Source: Agrobacterium tumefaciens
Lineage (GTDB): Bacteria > Pseudomonadota > Alphaproteobacteria > Rhizobiales > Rhizobiaceae
Direction: 5' to 3'
NCBI RefSeq assembly: GCF_013337285.1
Contig: NZ_SUPW01000003.1
Location: 248,001 to 312,000 of the forward strand
DNA length: 64,000 nucleotides
Below, one piece after another: positions 55,137-64,000 of the stretch. Position numbers and translations under genes: made by a program. The stretch's first letter is position 1, and each line of letters opens with the position of its first letter. The notes under the pieces are model-generated. The model worked only from the letters and a program-made list of their open reading frames with translations. It was not told the origin of the DNA and made no database searches.

Positions 55137-55190
55137 TTGACTACCCTTTCAGATAGGCGCCTCTCGTTAGGGAGAGGTGTCCTGCCGTCG
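55137..55190 (-). promoter_or_regulatory. serC leader RNA motif
   Basis: Directly upstream of the serC ATG, on the reverse strand, two hairpins can be drawn. The first is CCTCTC/GAGAGG (genomic 55172-55177 with 55160-55165). The second is CTATC/GGTAG, ending 5 bases before the start codon and enclosing TGAAAG, so it covers the ribosome site (AAAGGG). This matches the serC motif described for alphaproteobacteria, a putative cis-regulator of serC-serA whose ligand is unknown. Pairing was read by eye. Confidence 0.72.
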
Positions 55191-55284
55191 TTGCTATTCC
55201 TGTCGTCGGTCTCAGTCAAGCGGAATATGTCGCTGCGCATGGGAATTTTAGTCCATATGCGTCACGCACCGTGTCAGCTGCCGC

Positions 55285-55324
55285 CAAAACAAAACCGCCC
55301 GCACCCGAAGGATGCGGACGGTTT
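55285..55324 (-). terminator. Intrinsic terminator of the outer-membrane protein gene
   Basis: On the reverse strand AAACCGTCCGCATCC and its partner form a 12-bp or longer stem with a TTCG tetraloop, followed by TTTTGTTTTG. It ends 25 bases after the stop at 55349. Confidence 0.88.
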
Positions 55325-55348
55325 GAAACTACCAGTCTGGCGTGACGT

Positions 55349-56194
55349 TTATTTATAAACGGCAGGCTGCAGCGGAATATCGGCAGGCGGCATGTATTGC
55401 GCCGTATCGCAACCGTTGAAGACATAACGGCCACCGACGCGCACTTCATGCGAATAGAGACCCTTGTCGCGGCCGGGGCCGCCACCGTTCTCATAACCGA
55501 ACATGTCGCCCTTGTTGATGTGACGGAAACGGTAGCCGATATCGGCCTTCAGGTTACAGGTCACGTCGATAGACGCACCTGCCATCAGGGCGTAAGCGAA
55601 GCGCCACTTGCCCTTGCCGCCGTGCTCGGTGGTTGGGTCGCAGCCGAGGCCATTAACGCTGCACGATGTGTTGCGCAGCTTATCCCACTTGACGTACGAG
55701 CCACCAATACCACCGCCGACATAAGGGGTGACGCGGCCATAGGTGCCGAGATCGACATAGGCGTTGGCCATCAGCGTATAGGCTCTCAGCGAGCTCAGAT
55801 CGGCCGAAACACAGCGACCGGGAACGGAGCCGCAGAAACCGCTCGTGGAACCGCGGAAATCCGATTTTCCCATATAGTCGAAGGTCACGTCGCTGCGGAA
55901 ATAGTTGTTGAACTGATAACCGACACCGGCGCCAATGACATAACTGTCCTTGATATCAGCCGTATCAAAATCCTGCAGATAGCCGCCCGGTCCGCCCTGA
56001 TAATAATTGGCGCCGCGCAGTTTGTTGAAGGAATAGCCGACGTCGCCGCGCAGATACCAGCCGCTCGACTGGGTGATCGCGACTTCAGGGGCATCGACAT
56101 AGGCGGGTGCTGGTTCGGCTTGATATAGGTCGGCGCCGACGGCGCTTGTGCCGGTCAGCAGAACGGCCAGAAATCCGGCCAGGGCGTTTTTCAT
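55349..56194 (-). CDS. Outer-membrane beta-barrel protein (Omp25/31-like)
   Basis: A 281-residue outer-membrane protein. The signal peptide spans about residues 1-21 (cleaving after SAVGA, before DLYQAEPAP). The mature part alternates amphipathic strands typical of an eight-stranded barrel: SGWYLRGDVGYSFNKL, YVIGAGVGYQFNNYFRSDVTFDY, VTPYVGGGIGGSYVKW, and the end HEVRVGGRYVFNG. Four or more cysteines occur in loops, unusual for a barrel and perhaps paired. The ATG at 56194 has GGAG upstream; a GTG at 56203 is less likely. Confidence 0.87.
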   Translation of the reverse strand: MKNALAGFLAVLLTGTSAVGADLYQAEPAPAYVDAPEVAITQSSGWYLRGDVGYSFNKLRGANYYQGGPGGYLQDFDTADIKDSYVIGAGVGYQFNNYFRSDVTFDYMGKSDFRGSTSGFCGSVPGRCVSADLSSLRAYTLMANAYVDLGTYGRVTPYVGGGIGGSYVKWDKLRNTSCSVNGLGCDPTTEHGGKGKWRFAYALMAGASIDVTCNLKADIGYRFRHINKGDMFGYENGGGPGRDKGLYSHEVRVGGRYVFNGCDTAQYMPPADIPLQPAVYK

Positions 56195-56325
56195 GACTTC
56201 CACTCCAGAAGAGGCACGTGCGTTGCGGCAGCTGCCAGTGAACTGTTCAGTTCTGGAGAGTGGCGTAAAATGGTTAAGTCCCGATTAACCACGATCATTC
56301 ACTATATTTATTAGCAAACACTCAA

Positions 56326-56355
56326 AGAAAAAGCCGGCTGGAAGGCCGGCTTTTG
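56326..56355 (-). terminator. Intrinsic terminator of glmM
   Basis: AAAGCCGGC and GCCGGCTTTTT pair around CTTCCA on the reverse strand, with a TTTTTCTTTG tail. It follows the glmM stop by about 25 bases. Confidence 0.85.
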
Positions 56356-56378
56356 TCTTGCGTTACTGTCGCGATAAC

Positions 56379-57731
56379 TCACGCGGCCGAGCGGGCGCTG
56401 GAGATAACGCCGACCAGATCATTGACGATCTTCTCCACCTTAGCGCTGTCGTCGCCCTCCGCCATGACGCGGATCAGCGGCTCGGTGCCGGAGGGCCGGA
56501 TGACGAGGCGGCCATTATCGGCCAGCGCACTTTCCGCATCCGCAATTGCCTGCAGCACGATCGGGTTTTCCAGCGGCTTGCCACCGGAAATACGCACATT
56601 CTTCAAAAGCTGCGGCACCGGCTCGAACTTGCGGCAAACCTCACTGACCGTACGGCCCGAACGCTTGACCTTGGCGAGAACCTGCAATGCCGCGACGAGA
56701 CCATCACCGGTCGTGCCATAATCCGACAATACGATATGGCCGGACTGCTCACCGCCGACGTTGAAATTGTGGTTGCGCATATGTTCGACGACATAACGGT
56801 CACCGACCTTCGTGCGGGCAAGGGTGAGGCCCTGATCGCCAAGAAAACGTTCCAGGCCGAGATTGGACATCACGGTGGCGACAATGCCGCCGCCGCGCAG
56901 CATGTTGTCGGCCGCCCAGCTGTCAGCGATCGTCGCCATGAGCTGGTCGCCATCAACGATCTCACCGCGTTCGTCAACAATGATGACGCGGTCGGCATCG
57001 CCATCGAGCGCAATGCCGATATCGGCGCGCACTTCATGCACCTTTTTCTGCAGGGCTTCCGGGTGGGTGGAGCCGCATTCGAGATTGATATTGACGCCGT
57101 TCGGCTCGTTGCCGATGGTGACGACTTCGGCACCCAGTTCCCAGAGGGCTGCGGGAGCCACCTTGTAAGCCGCGCCATTGGCACAGTCGATGGCGATCCG
57201 CAGGCCGCTCAGCGTCACGTCGCGCGGCAAAGTGCGTTTCACGAATTCGATATAGCGGTAGATGTCGCCATCCACGCGCTTGGCGCGGCCGATCTCGCTG
57301 GGCTTTGCCAGCTGCGCGTAAATATCCTTGTCGAGAAGATCTTCGATCTCCAGCTCCAGCTCGTCGGAAAGCTTGTATCCGTCCGGTCCGAACAGCTTGA
57401 TGCCATTGTCAGAGAAGGGATTATGCGACGCCGAGATCATCACGCCGATATCAGCACGCAACGACCGGGTCAGCATGGCGACGGCAGGCGTCGGAATAGG
57501 TCCGAGCAGGAAAACATCGAGGCCGGCTGCGGTGAAACCGGCAACCAGCGCGTTTTCCAGCATATAGCCCGAAAGGCGCGTATCCTTGCCGATGACGACG
57601 CGATGGCGATGATGGCCACGGCGGAAGATCGTGCCGACCGCAATGCCCACACGCATCGCCAGATCCGGTGTCATGGGGAAGACGTTCGATTGTCCGCGGA
57701 TACCATCGGTTCCGAAATAACGGCGTGCCAT
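56379..57731 (-). CDS. glmM: Phosphoglucosamine mutase
   Basis: Interconverts glucosamine 6-phosphate and 1-phosphate for UDP-GlcNAc, hence peptidoglycan and LPS. Exactly 450 residues, the family length. Motifs: [14 protein letters not shown] at the start, the phosphoserine loop [17 protein letters not shown] with the active Ser near residue 102, metal loop [12 protein letters not shown] near 245, sugar-binding GGEQSGHI near 328, and phosphate-binding [15 protein letters not shown] near 415. The start MARRYFG is chosen over an upstream in-frame codon. Confidence 0.97.
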   Translation of the reverse strand: MARRYFGTDGIRGQSNVFPMTPDLAMRVGIAVGTIFRRGHHRHRVVIGKDTRLSGYMLENALVAGFTAAGLDVFLLGPIPTPAVAMLTRSLRADIGVMISASHNPFSDNGIKLFGPDGYKLSDELELEIEDLLDKDIYAQLAKPSEIGRAKRVDGDIYRYIEFVKRTLPRDVTLSGLRIAIDCANGAAYKVAPAALWELGAEVVTIGNEPNGVNINLECGSTHPEALQKKVHEVRADIGIALDGDADRVIIVDERGEIVDGDQLMATIADSWAADNMLRGGGIVATVMSNLGLERFLGDQGLTLARTKVGDRYVVEHMRNHNFNVGGEQSGHIVLSDYGTTGDGLVAALQVLAKVKRSGRTVSEVCRKFEPVPQLLKNVRISGGKPLENPIVLQAIADAESALADNGRLVIRPSGTEPLIRVMAEGDDSAKVEKIVNDLVGVISSARSAA

Positions 57732-57862
57732 TTGAACTCCAAATCTTTCGAGCATTCCGGCAAAGCTGAAAACAACCGGAAGCGTTTTTGGCTAGATGCC
57801 ACAAACCACGATAAACAGCACGTAAATTACCGCAAAAATGGCTTATATCTTGTTACCAAACT

Positions 57863-57896
57863 GAAAAGGCCACCCGGAAAACCGGATGGCCTTTTA
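57863..57896 (-). terminator. Intrinsic terminator of ftsH
   Basis: On the reverse strand AAAAGGCCATCCGG and CCGGGTGGCCTTTTC form a long stem around TTTT, with T tract. It lies 25 bases after the ftsH stop and before glmM. Confidence 0.9.
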
Positions 57897-57920
57897 CAAC
57901 AGGTCAGCTTGCGCAAGCGA

Positions 57921-59885
<1,965 letters not shown>

Positions 59886-60039
59886 CGAACTCCCCGAACT
59901 CACACGGACATGTCTGCTGCCCGCTATTATGTGCCCCTAACATAAGGACGACATTTGCCGTTGCCAAGGCGAACGGCGTTATCTGATGCGTTTTGGTGTA
60001 AAAAGTATTCCATGGCAATTCACGAAAAAGAGGCGGGAT

Positions 60040-61377
60040 TTAAACCGGGGGCTGTGGATATGCGGCGCGACCGAATAAAACAGCGATTGCATTCGCCAAC
60101 TCAAGGTCGAAACGCGGCAGGAAAAGATCAAAGGGTGCAAGCCTTGGCGTAATCTCGACGCCCCCCGCAAGGAAGGTCGACCCGGCAACCGCTACGGCGA
60201 TTTGCGGCAGGCCCGCCATCGCCGATTTTGCCACCCCGGGCGGCACCGAGGAAAAAGGGGTGGCCGCTTCCGCAGCATCACCCACCCTTTCAGCCGCAAC
60301 GCGGATCGGAAACGTGGAACCGTTCTTCACAAAAAAACGATCGTCCCACAGCCCCTGCTCGGAAACCTCGAGACAAAGCTCCGGCAAGTTTCGCTGCTCG
60401 CGGAAAATATAAAGCCCATCCCGCCGACGATCGAGCAGGACGCGGCCGACCGTCATCCGACCGTTTTCACCGGTTTTGAGAAATTGTAGAACCCGCCCCA
60501 TGCTGCTCCCGGCCGGAAAATAGGCCCTCCCGCCAAGCGTGGCGATGAGCGCTGCCAGCCCGTGCCGGAATTCAGGATGATCGGCCAGTTTGTTGTCCAC
60601 CGGCAATCTGGCGACCGCGGCATGAAAGACTTGCGCGTGCCCACGCAGGAAATCGGCGCTTTTTTCAGAAAGCGCCTGCCTTTTGGCGGCGGCCTCCACA
60701 TCAGGCGGCACCTGAGAATCAGGAAGCGCTTGCCGAACGCGTACGCGCTCATATTTTGTATTCTCGTTGCTCGGATCATCAAACCAGCCCCGCGAGCGGG
60801 ATGATACGAAATCGCGGATCGCCTGTCTCTCACACGAGAGAAATGGCCGCATGATCCAGTGACGCCCATCGTATAAAACAGCATCTGCCATGCCCGAAAG
60901 GCCGAGATTGTCTGCACCGCCGCTTCGGGCGGCTCGCATCGCCACGGTTTCCCGCTGGTCGCCAATCGTATGCCCCGTCACAACGAGATCGGCGCCGCCC
61001 TCTTGGGCGACCTCGGCAATCAGGCGATAGCGGGCAAGGCGGGATGCTTCGGAGATACCAGAGGCCGGCTTGTTGCCATCCCATCGGCGTGTGGCATGAG
61101 GGATGCCCAGCTCGGCGCAAAGCGCGGCAACCTTGCGGGCTTCGTCGGCGGACTCCGCTCTCAACGCATGGTCGACCGTGACGGCGGAAAGTCGCATTCC
61201 GTCGCCGCCCGCCTCCATTGTTGCTTCATGCAATGCCAGCAACAGGCCGGTGGAATCACTGCCGCCGGAGATTGCGACGAGGATATGGGCGGGTTTGCGC
61301 AGATTTTCGACGAACAACCTTGCCGCCGCAAGCGGCGGAACTGCCTTTTCGCTCAGAATGCGGGCATCAATCGGCAT
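60040..61377 (-). CDS. tilS: tRNA(Ile)-lysidine synthase
   Basis: Modifies C34 of the CAU-anticodon tRNA-Ile to lysidine so that it reads AUA, an essential step. The 445 residues have the PP-loop [14 protein letters not shown] near residue 38, the [13 protein letters not shown] segment, [17 protein letters not shown] near 130, and [15 protein letters not shown]. The C-terminal half is poorly conserved as usual. Order cpoB-tilS-ftsH-glmM is the common alphaproteobacterial one. Confidence 0.95.
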   Translation of the reverse strand: MPIDARILSEKAVPPLAAARLFVENLRKPAHILVAISGGSDSTGLLLALHEATMEAGGDGMRLSAVTVDHALRAESADEARKVAALCAELGIPHATRRWDGNKPASGISEASRLARYRLIAEVAQEGGADLVVTGHTIGDQRETVAMRAARSGGADNLGLSGMADAVLYDGRHWIMRPFLSCERQAIRDFVSSRSRGWFDDPSNENTKYERVRVRQALPDSQVPPDVEAAAKRQALSEKSADFLRGHAQVFHAAVARLPVDNKLADHPEFRHGLAALIATLGGRAYFPAGSSMGRVLQFLKTGENGRMTVGRVLLDRRRDGLYIFREQRNLPELCLEVSEQGLWDDRFFVKNGSTFPIRVAAERVGDAAEAATPFSSVPPGVAKSAMAGLPQIAVAVAGSTFLAGGVEITPRLAPFDLFLPRFDLELANAIAVLFGRAAYPQPPV

Positions 61378-61407
61378 GGAAAGACCGCCATCATGGCAGG
61401 AGAAAAA

Positions 61408-62412
61408 TCAGCAGCTCAGTCGCTTCTGTTCGCTCGCAACCTTGTTCAGCACGGTCTTCGACGCACTGGGGTAACGCTTAGGCACCTCACGCAACGTGGC
61501 GCAGGCGGTTTCGGTATTGTCGAGAGCTGCAAGCGACATGCCGAGCTTCATCAGCATTTCCGGGGCTTTCGGAGATTTGCCATAGGTCTGATGGCCGTTG
61601 AGGAAGGTTTTCGCCGCCTCGTTGAACTTGCCCTGCGAATATTGCGCCTCACCCAGCCAGAAGCTCGCATCCGCGGCCTTGGTGCCTTTGGGGTAACCCT
61701 GCAGGTACTGCTGGAACCCCTGTTCCGCCAGCCTGTAATCGCCGGAAAGAACATGGCCATAAGCGGCCTGATAGATATCGCTCTCGCTGGTCAGCGCTGC
61801 CGTGTTGACCGGATCGGTCGTCTTGCGCGGTGTATTGCCGGTCGTCACACCGGGAAGGTTGCCGGAAGAATTGTTGGCACCCTGATTGAGCGTACCACCG
61901 ACAGGCATACCCTTGGAATCAAGCTCAATGGAACCGAGCGTGGTCTCTCCCGGTGCATTTGTCGGGGCAGACGGAGAAACGGAAGCGCCACCCTGGGGTG
62001 GCGTTTCGATGATCGTTGCAACGTCGTCGGTCGGCGGCGTGGCCGGACTTGCCGGACTGGCCTCCGCCTTCTTTTTCGGTGCCGTCGGGCTTGCGCTTTT
62101 GCCGCCGGCATTGCCGCTTTCCAGTTCCTGGAAGCGGAATTCGTTATCTTCCTGCGCCTTGCGGATCGTTTCCTGCATCTGCAAAAGCTGGAAGCTCATT
62201 TCTTCGATACGGCCGTTGAGCTGCCGGATCTGTTCTTCAAGCTGTTGAACCTTATAGGCTTCATTGGCCTGAACCCGCACAATCGGAGCTTGCTGAGAGT
62301 TGATCGTGCCGAAGCTACCCCCCGCACCGAACAGCGGACCCGAAACGGCGATGCCGCTCAGACCGGTGCAGGCTGCAAGCCCCAGCATTCCCGCCACGAC
62401 AAGTTTCTTCAT
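61408..62412 (-). CDS. cpoB: Cell division coordinator CpoB (YbgF)
   Basis: A 334-residue periplasmic protein of the Tol-Pal locus. Signal peptide about residues 1-25; a coiled coil around 45-95 (VQQLEEQIRQLNGRIEEMSFQLLQMQETI) for trimerisation; a Pro/Ala/Thr-rich linker; and C-terminal TPR repeats about 215-330 (YQAAYGHVLSGDYRLAEQGFQQYLQGYP). CpoB couples peptidoglycan synthesis to Tol-driven outer-membrane constriction. It follows pal with about 160 bases between them, in which lies a terminator. Confidence 0.93.
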   Translation of the reverse strand: MKKLVVAGMLGLAACTGLSGIAVSGPLFGAGGSFGTINSQQAPIVRVQANEAYKVQQLEEQIRQLNGRIEEMSFQLLQMQETIRKAQEDNEFRFQELESGNAGGKSASPTAPKKKAEASPASPATPPTDDVATIIETPPQGGASVSPSAPTNAPGETTLGSIELDSKGMPVGGTLNQGANNSSGNLPGVTTGNTPRKTTDPVNTAALTSESDIYQAAYGHVLSGDYRLAEQGFQQYLQGYPKGTKAADASFWLGEAQYSQGKFNEAAKTFLNGHQTYGKSPKAPEMLMKLGMSLAALDNTETACATLREVPKRYPSASKTVLNKVASEQKRLSC

Positions 62413-62510
62413 CTCATTCGTCCTGCCTTAACTGATTTGCACCGGAATGATGCAAGCCGGATTTTTTCCATATCAACCAAAAAAGCAACTTAACTTCGGC
62501 CAAACTATGA

Positions 62511-62543
62511 AAAAAACGAAAGGCGGCCCGAAGACCGCCTTCC
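62511..62543 (-). terminator. Intrinsic terminator after pal
   Basis: AAGGCGGTC and GGCCGCCTT pair around TTCG on the reverse strand, followed by TCGTTTTTTTC. It falls between pal and cpoB and would limit read-through, so cpoB may have its own promoter or rely on partial read-through. Confidence 0.85.
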
Positions 62544-62570
62544 ATTCGAGATCACAATAACGTCAGGCAA

Positions 62571-63101
62571 TCACATGCCCGCGCCACCGAGAACCGTCAC
62601 GGCGCGGCGGTTCTGCGACCAGCAGGAAATGTCGTCGCAAACTGCGACCGGCTTTTCCTTGCCGTAGGAGATCGTCTTCATGCGGTTTGCCGGAACGCCC
62701 TGGGAAGCCAGGAAGTCACGGGTCGAAGCGGCACGACGGGCGCCGAGCGCCAGGTTGTATTCGCGCGTACCGCGTTCGTCGGCATGGCCTTCGACCGTGA
62801 TCGCGTAGTTGGGGTAACGGGCAAGCCACTGTGCCTGGCGCTGCAGGGTCTGCTGCGCATCGGCGCGGATCGAGGTCGAGTCCGTATCGAAGAAGATGCG
62901 GTCGCCGACATTGACCGTGAAGTCCTGCTGGGAGCCCGGCGTTGCGGAACCCGCGCCACCGAGACCGAGTTCACCGGCGTTGTTCGGCATGTTCTTCTTC
63001 GCGCAGCCTGCGAGAGCAAGCGCGAGAGTCATGGCGATAACAGCCGGGTTACGGGCCAGTTTCTGCATCGGGCTGAGTGCCGAAATGTTTGTACGGCTCA
63101 T
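62571..63101 (-). CDS. pal: Peptidoglycan-associated lipoprotein Pal
   Basis: A 176-residue outer-membrane lipoprotein. The signal peptide ends in lipobox LAGC (near residue 32). The OmpA-like peptidoglycan-binding domain has ITVEGHADERGTREYNLALGARRA near residue 110 and GKEKPVA near 150. Pal connects the outer membrane to the wall and binds TolB. The start MSRTNISALSP has GGAGA upstream; a longer frame to 63203 is not supported. Confidence 0.95.
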   Translation of the reverse strand: MSRTNISALSPMQKLARNPAVIAMTLALALAGCAKKNMPNNAGELGLGGAGSATPGSQQDFTVNVGDRIFFDTDSTSIRADAQQTLQRQAQWLARYPNYAITVEGHADERGTREYNLALGARRAASTRDFLASQGVPANRMKTISYGKEKPVAVCDDISCWSQNRRAVTVLGGAGM

Positions 63102-63262
63102 CGCCGGTCTCTCCTTGGAAATTTCAATAACGTTGCCAGACACTAACTGATCGCGGTTAATAGCCGGCAAACGCTTATGGTTAACAGAAAGGAAACGTCC
63201 CACTTTTTTGCTCCCTCACAACACTTTGCGGCAAGAAAGAGGCATTTTCCCGTGTGGCATGC

Positions 63263-63302
63263 GTAAAACATGACGGCGCCGGAGTTGCCGGCGCCGTCAT
63301 GG
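63263..63302 (-). terminator. Intrinsic terminator after tolB
   Basis: A long stem, ATGACGGCGCCGG with CCGGCGCCGTCAT around five bases, is followed by GTTTTA on the reverse strand. It lies about 10 bases after the tolB stop, so pal may be transcribed separately from tolB. Confidence 0.82.
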
Positions 63303-63311
63303 CAGTCAATA

Positions 63312-64000
63312 TCAGTCCAGAAGCGGCGACCATGCCGGGTCTGAAGCAAAGGTCGGCGTCTTGATGAGCTGTTCATTGTAGCCCGTCAGATCGATCGAAT
63401 AGAGCTGCGGGCCACCTGCACCAGCGTTCTGGCGGAAGAACATCAGCACGCGGCCATTCGGCGCCCAGGTGGGGCCTTCATTGTGGAAACCGCTGGTCAG
63501 AATGCGCTCACCCGAACCGTCGGTCTTCATCACACCGATCGAGAACTTGCCGCCCGACTGCTTGGTGAAGGCGATCAGATCGCCGCGCGGCGACCATACC
63601 GGGGTGGAATAAGAACCGTCGCCGAAAGAAAGGCGCTGCTGGCCGGAACCATCCGCATTCATCACGTAAATCTGCTGGCGGCCGCCACGGTCGCTTTCAA
63701 AGGCGACGCGCTGGCCGTCCGGCGAAAATGACGGCGCCGTATCGATCGCCGACGTGTTCGTCAGGCGGGTCGTGGTGCGCGAGCGCAGATCCATGGTGTA
63801 GATATTGGCGTTACCATCCTGCTGCAGGCTCATGATGACTTTCTGGCCATCCGGCGAAAAGCGCGGCGAGAACGTCATGCCGGGGAAGTTGCCGACCACT
63901 TCGCGCTGTCCGGTTTCCAGCTGCAGCAGGTAAACGCGCGGCTGCTGGCCTTCGAAGGACATGTAGGTCACTTCCTGGCGGTTCGGCGAGAAACGCGGCG
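63312..64000 (-). CDS. tolB: Tol-Pal system protein TolB, C-terminal part
   Basis: The last ~229 codons of tolB; the rest lies beyond the right edge. The visible part is a beta-propeller of about five TolB repeats with the typical closing motifs ([70 protein letters not shown]). TolB is periplasmic and shuttles between TolA and Pal. The frame is open to the window end, so no start is present here. Confidence 0.96.
   Translation of the reverse strand, partial: PRFSPNRQEVTYMSFEGQQPRVYLLQLETGQREVVGNFPGMTFSPRFSPDGQKVIMSLQQDGNANIYTMDLRSRTTTRLTNTSAIDTAPSFSPDGQRVAFESDRGGRQQIYVMNADGSGQQRLSFGDGSYSTPVWSPRGDLIAFTKQSGGKFSIGVMKTDGSGERILTSGFHNEGPTWAPNGRVLMFFRQNAGAGGPQLYSIDLTGYNEQLIKTPTFASDPAWSPLLD

Overview
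The window reads as chromosomal DNA of an alphaproteobacterium of the Rhizobiaceae, most likely Agrobacterium. The grounds are GC-rich genes, the dnaJ-like/cobS/cobT block, a serC-type RNA leader before serC-serA, Rhizobiales-style intergenic inverted repeats, and a tRNA-Arg(CCU) gene interrupted by a group I intron, an arrangement known from Agrobacterium tumefaciens. Nothing in the window marks it as plasmid or phage DNA. Nearly all of it is coding.

Layout. 1-7.8 kb: the end of a DUF3108 gene, rpmB with promoter and terminator, a queuosine-precursor transporter behind a preQ1-I-like riboswitch, a pentapeptide-repeat protein, a phytase-like secreted protein, cobT and cobS, a J-domain protein, a BolA protein and a DEDD exonuclease. 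7.8-17.9 kb: aroK-aroB, a small membrane ORF coupled to xerD, accA, an L,D-transpeptidase lipoprotein coupled to a TusA-like protein, a His-rich COG0523 GTPase, a D-Ala-D-Ala carboxypeptidase and an M20 amidohydrolase. 17.95-18.27 kb: the intron-bearing tRNA-Arg.

18.4-35.5 kb is an accessory catabolic locus. Leftward from about 24.2 kb run iolD, iolE, an SDR, a TIM-barrel isomerase and a Gfo/Idh oxidoreductase. Rightward run an iolG-like dehydrogenase, an aldehyde dehydrogenase, an HpcH/HpaI aldolase, a D-2-hydroxyacid dehydrogenase, a second Gfo/Idh oxidoreductase and an RpiR regulator. A sugar-type ABC transporter with a TauE-like permease lies beyond. iolB, iolC and iolA are absent; an oxidase/aldolase set stands in their place. 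A palindrome GCAAY-N4-ATTGC occurs at all three promoter regions, which suggests one RpiR regulon and a variant, possibly non-phosphorylating, cyclitol pathway.

35.5-64 kb is mostly core: an alpha-2-macroglobulin/PBP1C operon, a thioredoxin-LON-Trm112-like operon, a prolyl-tRNA deacylase, tRNA-Gly, a small secreted protein, an AT-richer orphan gene with zinc-ribbon and HEPN-like motifs, a tRNA with anticodon CAU, mnmA, an OpgC-like acyltransferase, a Tim44-domain protein, serC-serA, an outer-membrane barrel protein, glmM, ftsH, tilS, and cpoB-pal-tolB (tolB cut by the window end). Many leftward genes end in clear intrinsic terminators.

All calls come from reading the sequence and recalling family motifs; no database search was run.
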